A stretch of 64,000 bases of DNA from Pseudomonas sp. G34 (GTDB taxonomy: Bacteria > Pseudomonadota > Gammaproteobacteria > Pseudomonadales > Pseudomonadaceae): positions 186,001 to 250,000 of the forward strand of contig NZ_JAVHZV010000023.1 in NCBI RefSeq assembly GCF_031119625.1, written 5' to 3'. Positions 59,272-64,000 of this stretch are shown here, one piece after another. Each line of letters starts with the position of its first letter. Positions within the stretch are counted from its first letter, which is position 1. Made by a program: the position numbers and the translations under genes. Under the pieces are notes generated by a model. That model had not been told where the DNA came from and did no database searches. It saw only the letters and a program-made list of their open reading frames with translations.

Positions 59272-60195
59272 ATGCCCATGCTGCGTTTCGATGACCTGCA
59301 ACTGTTCGTGCGCATCGCCAGTGAAGGCAGCCTGTCAGCCGCCGCGCGGTTGCTGGGCATCTCGCCTGCGGTGGCCAGTGCCGGCCTCAAACGCCTGGAG
59401 CAGCAGCTGCAGGCGCGCCTGTTCGTACGCTCGACCCGCAGCTTGCGGTTGACGGGTGAGGGGGAAGCCTTCCTGGTGCATGCCCGGCAGGCGCTGCAGA
59501 GCCTGGACATCGGCCGTCAGCAATTGGCCGGCAGCAAGTCCGCGATCAGCGGGCCGCTGCAGCTCTCGGTGCCGTCGGATTTTGGCCGCAACACCTTGCT
59601 GCCCTGGCTCGACACCTTTATGCAAACGCACCCGCAGGTGCAGTTGCGCCTGCTGCTCGGCGACCGGGTTACCGATCTGTTTCGCGAGCGCGTGGATATC
59701 GCCCTGCGCTATGGCGAGCCGGAGGATTCGAGCCTGGTGGCGCTGCCGGTGGCGCCCGGCAATCGCCGGGTATTGTGCGCTGCGCCGGCCTATCTGCAGC
59801 GCCATGGCGAGCCGCGGCAGGTCAGTGACCTGCGCCAGCACAACTGCCTGATCTACATGCTCGGTGGCCGCGCCTACGAGCGTTGGCGCTTTCATGAGGC
59901 CGAGGGTGAGCAGAGCCTGCAGGTCGCCGGTGACCGGCTCAGTGACGATGCCGACGTGGTGCGCCGCTGGGCGGTGGCAGGCGCGGGCGTGGTGTACAAA
60001 TCCTGGCTCGATGTGGCCGGCGATGTGCACGCCGGGCGCCTGCGCATCCTGTTGCCGGAAGTACTCGGCGAGCCGACACCGCTCAACCTGCTCTGCACCC
60101 ACCGCGAGCAATTGAGCAAGCCGGTGCACCTGCTGCGCGAGTTCGTGCAGGCACGCTGTGCCGAGTTGCTGGCGCAGGCGCCGTGGCACCGTTAA
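59272..60195 (+). CDS. LysR-type transcriptional regulator
   Basis: A 307-residue LTTR. The winged HTH is at residues 5-65 (LQLFVRIASEGSLSAAARLLG; ISPAVASAGLKRLEQQLQARL). The effector domain has SGPLQLSVPSDFGRNTLLPWL. It resembles the DmlR/CrgA-like group. Divergent from the oxidoreductase gene, the classical LysR arrangement. A second in-frame ATG two codons later (59278) is an equal candidate. Confidence 0.93.
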   Translation: MPMLRFDDLQLFVRIASEGSLSAAARLLGISPAVASAGLKRLEQQLQARLFVRSTRSLRLTGEGEAFLVHARQALQSLDIGRQQLAGSKSAISGPLQLSVPSDFGRNTLLPWLDTFMQTHPQVQLRLLLGDRVTDLFRERVDIALRYGEPEDSSLVALPVAPGNRRVLCAAPAYLQRHGEPRQVSDLRQHNCLIYMLGGRAYERWRFHEAEGEQSLQVAGDRLSDDADVVRRWAVAGAGVVYKSWLDVAGDVHAGRLRILLPEVLGEPTPLNLLCTHREQLSKPVHLLREFVQARCAELLAQAPWHR

Positions 60196-60253
60196 GCTGC
60201 TGCGGCAATCCACCACAGCCCGTTTGCCGCCACTGCCCCTAAAATCGCCAGCC

Positions 60254-60649
60254 ATGAACCTGTCCCGCTCTGATCGCTCGTTGCTCGCCTGGGTGCTGTA
60301 TTTCAGCGTCCTGTTCAGCGCGCTCGCCTGTGCGTTCAGCCATGGGCAGATGACCGGCCTGCAGCTCAGCGGCATGGATGGCGGCTATTGCGGCCTGGAT
60401 GCCAGCGCCAGCGGCAGTGCCGCGATGGACATGGGCGGCACGGGCTCAAGCATGCCGATGCCCTTCATGGGATCCGGCTGCCCGCTGTGCTCCACCTTCG
60501 TCGCCCTTGCGCTGGCGGCCTTCTTCGGCCTGCTCGGGCTGTTGCCACGGCTACGCCCGGCACGTGCGCGGCCTAACGCCGAACCCGGTGGCGCCGTTCG
60601 CTATCTGTGGCCATCTGCCAACCCCCGCGCCTCACCCTTTATCGCCTGA
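60254..60649 (+). CDS. DUF2946 family protein, probably copper-related
   Basis: A 131-residue protein with an N-terminal hydrophobic segment (LLAWVLYFSVLFSALACAFS), a Met/Gly-rich middle (MDMGGTGSSMPMPFMGSG), a CPLC pair and a second membrane helix (FVALALAAFFGLLGLLPRL). Such Met- and Cys-rich small membrane proteins are common next to copper-uptake genes in Pseudomonas. Metal binding is inferred from residues and context only. Upstream in-frame codons lack a ribosome-binding site, so I start at ATG 60254. Confidence 0.8.
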   Translation: MNLSRSDRSLLAWVLYFSVLFSALACAFSHGQMTGLQLSGMDGGYCGLDASASGSAAMDMGGTGSSMPMPFMGSGCPLCSTFVALALAAFFGLLGLLPRLRPARARPNAEPGGAVRYLWPSANPRASPFIA

Positions 60650-60723
60650 TTCGCTTCCTTGTCGTTGTCTGCCGCGCGTTGGGCGCTGCCGGCAATTCGC
60701 TTCTGCACAAGATCAGGCTTCAC

Positions 60724-62091
60724 ATGAAAAACTCGACACCCTCGTTCTATAACCTGGCCTGGCGCTGGCACTTCTATGCCGGCCTGTTCGTCATTCCCTT
60801 CATGATCATGCTGTCGCTGACCGGCATCATCTACCTGTTCAAGCCGCAGCTCGACCAGCTGATGTACGCCGACCTGCTGCAGGTCGAGACTTCGGGGCAG
60901 CCACTGAGCGCCGACGAGCTGCTCGGCCGGGTCCAGGCGGTTTATCCCCAGGGCAGCATCGGCAAGTACCTGCCGCCGGTAGATGCCAGCCATAGCGCCC
61001 AGTTCGTGGTGAAGGTCGGCGAGCGCACCCGCACGGTATTCGTCGACCCCTACCAGGGCGCCATCCTCGGTACTCAGGACACGCGCAACAACCTGCAGGC
61101 CCTGGCCCGTGCGCTGCACGCCGATCTGTTGATCGGCACCCCGGGCGATCGGTTGATCGAGCTGGCCGCCGGTTGGGGCGTGGTGCTGGTGGTTTCCGGG
61201 CTGTACCTGTGGTGGCCGCGCGGGCGCGGCGCGGGTGCTGGCGTCCTGTGGCCGCGCCTGTCAGCCCGTGGCCGGTTGCTCTGGCGCGACCTGCATGCCG
61301 TCACCGGCTTCTGGGGCGCCTTGCTGCTGCTGTTCATGCTGCTCACCGGCATGACCTGGACGGGCTTCTGGGGCAAGCAGTTCGCCGGCGCCTGGAATCA
61401 GTTTCCGGCGGCCATGTGGGATCAGGTACCGACCTCTGATCGCCAGGCTGGCGAGCTCAACCTGAGCCACAAGCAGACCGTGCCCTGGGCGCTGGAGAAC
61501 AGCCCGCTGCCCGAATCCGATCCGCATGCGGCGCACAATGGCGGTGCGGCGCCAGCGTCTACCGCCAACCCGACCGTGGGCCTGCAGCAGGTGGTGGATA
61601 TCGCCAGCGAGCGTGGCGTGCACCCGGGTTACAGCATCAGCTTCCCGGCCACCCCGAGCGGCGTCTATACCATTTCGGTGTTCGCCGACGATCCGCGCAA
61701 CGACGCCACCCTGCATGTCGACCAGTACAGCGGTGCGGTGCTTGCGGACGTGCGCTGGGCCGACTATGGCCTGGCGGCGCGGGCGGTGGAGAGCGGCGTG
61801 ATGCTGCACCAGGGCAAGCTCTACGGCCTGCCGCACCAGCTGTTCATCCTCGCCGTGTGCCTGATGATTCTGCTCAGCTCGGTCAGCGGCCTGGTCATGT
61901 GGTGGAAGCGCCGGCCCAGTGGCAGCCTCGGCGTGCCGCCGCTGCGCCATGACCTGCCGCGCTGGAAGGTCGGCGTGGCGATCATGATCGGCCTGGGCGT
62001 GCTGTTCCCCCTGGTCGGCGCCTCGCTGCTGGCGATCTGGGCGCTGGATTTCCTGCTCCTGTCGCGCCTCGCCACCCGGCGCCTGGCCTGA
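60724..62091 (+). CDS. PepSY-associated membrane protein, putative reductase of metal uptake
   Basis: A 455-residue protein of the PepSY_TM/PiuB family. Helices lie near residues 12-40 (WHFYAGLFVIPFMIMLSLTG), 145-165 (AAGWGVVLVVSGLYLWWP), 190-210 (GFWGALLLLFMLLTGMTW), 370-395 and 420-445. Two periplasmic PepSY-like segments lie between. Family members are thought to reduce metal or siderophore complexes in the inner membrane. The ATG chosen gives MKNSTPSFYNLAWRWHFY. The last gene of the cluster follows 59 bp downstream. Confidence 0.88.
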   Translation: MKNSTPSFYNLAWRWHFYAGLFVIPFMIMLSLTGIIYLFKPQLDQLMYADLLQVETSGQPLSADELLGRVQAVYPQGSIGKYLPPVDASHSAQFVVKVGERTRTVFVDPYQGAILGTQDTRNNLQALARALHADLLIGTPGDRLIELAAGWGVVLVVSGLYLWWPRGRGAGAGVLWPRLSARGRLLWRDLHAVTGFWGALLLLFMLLTGMTWTGFWGKQFAGAWNQFPAAMWDQVPTSDRQAGELNLSHKQTVPWALENSPLPESDPHAAHNGGAAPASTANPTVGLQQVVDIASERGVHPGYSISFPATPSGVYTISVFADDPRNDATLHVDQYSGAVLADVRWADYGLAARAVESGVMLHQGKLYGLPHQLFILAVCLMILLSSVSGLVMWWKRRPSGSLGVPPLRHDLPRWKVGVAIMIGLGVLFPLVGASLLAIWALDFLLLSRLATRRLA

Positions 62092-62150
62092 CGTAACCGG
62101 TCGCCCCCATGGCGGCCGACACAACCGAATTCGATTGAAGGAGATGCACC

Positions 62151-62630
62151 ATGACACTGAAGAAACTGGTTCTGACCGCCGCACTGCTCGCCACCAGCCT
62201 GCTGGCCAACGCGCACGAATACGAGGTTGGCCAACTGCATATCGACCACCCCTGGTCGCGGGAAATGCCGCCGGTGGCGCCGACTGCCGCCGCCTACTTC
62301 GTGGTGCACAACAAGGGCGATGCCGATGACCGCCTGCTCGGCGTCGACACGCCGGTGGCCGGCAAGGCAGAGATTCACGAGCACGCCCATGTGAACGGCC
62401 TAATGAAGATGCAGCAGGTGCACAACGTGGTGATTCCCGCCGGCGGCGAGGTGAAGTTCGCGCCCATGGGCTACCACGTGATGCTCTTCAACCTGAAGCA
62501 GCAGGCCCAGGCCGGCGACCGCTTCCCCATGACCCTGACCTTCGAAAAGGCCGGGCCGGTGACGGTCGAGGTGGCGGTGCAGAAGGACGAGCCGGCGGCT
62601 GAGGGTGGGCATGAGCATAAGGGGCATTGA
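62151..62630 (+). CDS. Periplasmic copper chaperone, PCu(A)C family
   Basis: A 159-residue protein. Signal peptide MTLKKLVLTAALLATSLLANA. The copper motif H-M-x10-M-x21-H-M is represented by HEHAHVNGLMKMQQV and FAPMGYHVMLFNL. It ends in a His-rich tail (EGGHEHKGH). PCu(A)C proteins carry Cu(I) to cytochrome oxidase or other periplasmic targets. GGAG precedes the ATG. It closes the DUF2946-PepSY cluster. Confidence 0.93.
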   Translation: MTLKKLVLTAALLATSLLANAHEYEVGQLHIDHPWSREMPPVAPTAAAYFVVHNKGDADDRLLGVDTPVAGKAEIHEHAHVNGLMKMQQVHNVVIPAGGEVKFAPMGYHVMLFNLKQQAQAGDRFPMTLTFEKAGPVTVEVAVQKDEPAAEGGHEHKGH

Positions 62631-62663
62631 TTGCCAGTGCTTGGCAACTTGCCTAAAGGTTCT

Positions 62664-62739
62664 AGCCCGTAGCCTGGGTTGAGCGCAGCGATACCCAGGA
62701 ATTACCTGCCCCGGGTATCGCTGCGCTCAACACCGGGCT
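62664..62739. repeat. GTAGCCTGGG-family repeat, copy C, as a long hairpin
   Basis: Two copies face each other. The left one contains GTTGAGCGCAGCGATACC, and the right one has its perfect 18-base complement GGTATCGCTGCGCTCAAC. AGCCCG/CGGGCT pair further out. It sits between the convergent copper chaperone and adenine-deaminase genes and ends 3 bp from the latter's stop. It is likely to act as a bidirectional 3'-end structure. Confidence 0.75.
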
Positions 62740-62741
62740 AC

Positions 62742-63707
<966 letters not shown>

Positions 63708-63847
63708 CTAAAACACGGTCGGCAAGTTTACCTGCATGCGCTCAAGCCTGCGGCATTGAACGGCACCAACGGTAAGTGACTGGAATTATTTACAGGATGT
63801 TGCAGTCGGAGCAGGATCGTTCTGCTCTTCTTGGAAAGGAATCACCC

Positions 63848-64000
63848 ATGTTGAATGCCATCAAGCAGGAATACTGGCTGCTGCTGGCCGTGCTCGCCGC
63901 CCTGATCGCCCTGCCCATGGAACACGCGCTGCTCGGCCATGGCCAGGGCGTCGCGCTGATCGGTGCCGTGGCGCTGATCGCCGCCATCGTCTGTGCCTCG
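63848..64000 (+). CDS. N-terminal part of an inner-membrane transporter, possibly ChaA-type Ca2+/H+ antiporter (partial)
   Basis: Fifty-one codons are visible before the window ends: MLNAIKQEYWLLLAVLAALI, then a likely second helix (GVALIGAVALIAAIVCAS). AAGGA lies about 10 bases upstream. The opening motif 'xxIKQE' plus two early helices resembles Pseudomonas calcium/proton antiporters of the ChaA/CaCA group. Without the conserved acidic helices this remains a guess. It could be another polytopic transporter. Confidence 0.45.
   Translation, partial: MLNAIKQEYWLLLAVLAALIALPMEHALLGHGQGVALIGAVALIAAIVCAS

Overview
The window is a GC-rich chromosomal segment from a Pseudomonas-type gammaproteobacterium. 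The evidence is gene content and gene order: gatCAB-mreBCD-maf-rng-yhdP-nitrilase-tldD, fagA-fumC-sodA, ptsO-rapZ-ptsN-hpf-rpoN-lptBAC-kdsCD, mlaFEDCB-ibaG-murA-hisG-hisD-hisC-algW-nif3-cysD-cysNC follow, from memory, the order of the P. aeruginosa PA4484-to-PA4442 block. Nearly all of the DNA is vertically inherited housekeeping sequence. I see no prophage, integron, insertion sequence with a transposase, CRISPR array, tRNA or rRNA.

Layout. 0-4.1 kb: the 3' end of a LysR-type regulator, an RlpA-like lipoprotein and the gatCAB tRNA amidotransferase operon (minus strand). 4.4-17.3 kb: cell-shape genes mreBCD, then maf, rng, yhdP, a nitrilase, tldD and pmbA, with darP on the other strand. 17.5-20.6 kb: an iron-responsive group fagA-fumC-TPR-like gene-sodA with a Fur-type site over its promoter, and an easily missed 43-codon membrane peptide at its end. 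20.6-27.7 kb: a long minus-strand array joining LPS synthesis and export (kdsD, kdsC, lptC, lptA, lptB) to sigma-54 and the nitrogen PTS (rpoN, hpf, ptsN, rapZ, ptsO). 27.9-31.0 kb: the mla phospholipid-trafficking operon, with a good extended -10 promoter and a clear intrinsic terminator. 31-37 kb: ibaG, murA, hisG, hisD, hisC, algW. 37-41 kb: a Nif3-family gene and a 957-residue autotransporter that looks like the main accessory insertion. 41-44 kb: sulfate activation (cysD, cysNC).

After about 44.1 kb the order changes to genes found elsewhere in P. aeruginosa: an OsmE-like lipoprotein, a 44-codon exported peptide, a signal-less family I lipase, an orphan cytosolic protein, gluQ-dksA, an aminotransferase with sfsA, a Rieske protein, and the haem-uptake locus phuR // phuS-T-U-V-W. 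The phuR promoter has a Fur-like sequence exactly between its -10 and -35. Then come an oxidoreductase with a divergent LysR regulator, a small copper-type cluster (DUF2946, PepSY protein, PCu(A)C chaperone), adenine deaminase, and the start of a membrane transporter cut by the window edge.

The most unusual signal is not a gene but a set of palindromic repeats. Two elements (211-402 and 56809-56948) have different cores but share the same 13-bp inverted end. A second family (GTAGCCTGGG type) occurs three times, always between the 3' ends of convergent genes. Other findings are an mreC gene with no canonical start codon where its conserved N-terminus begins, and two small exported or membrane peptides. 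I found no convincing complete, previously undescribed system.
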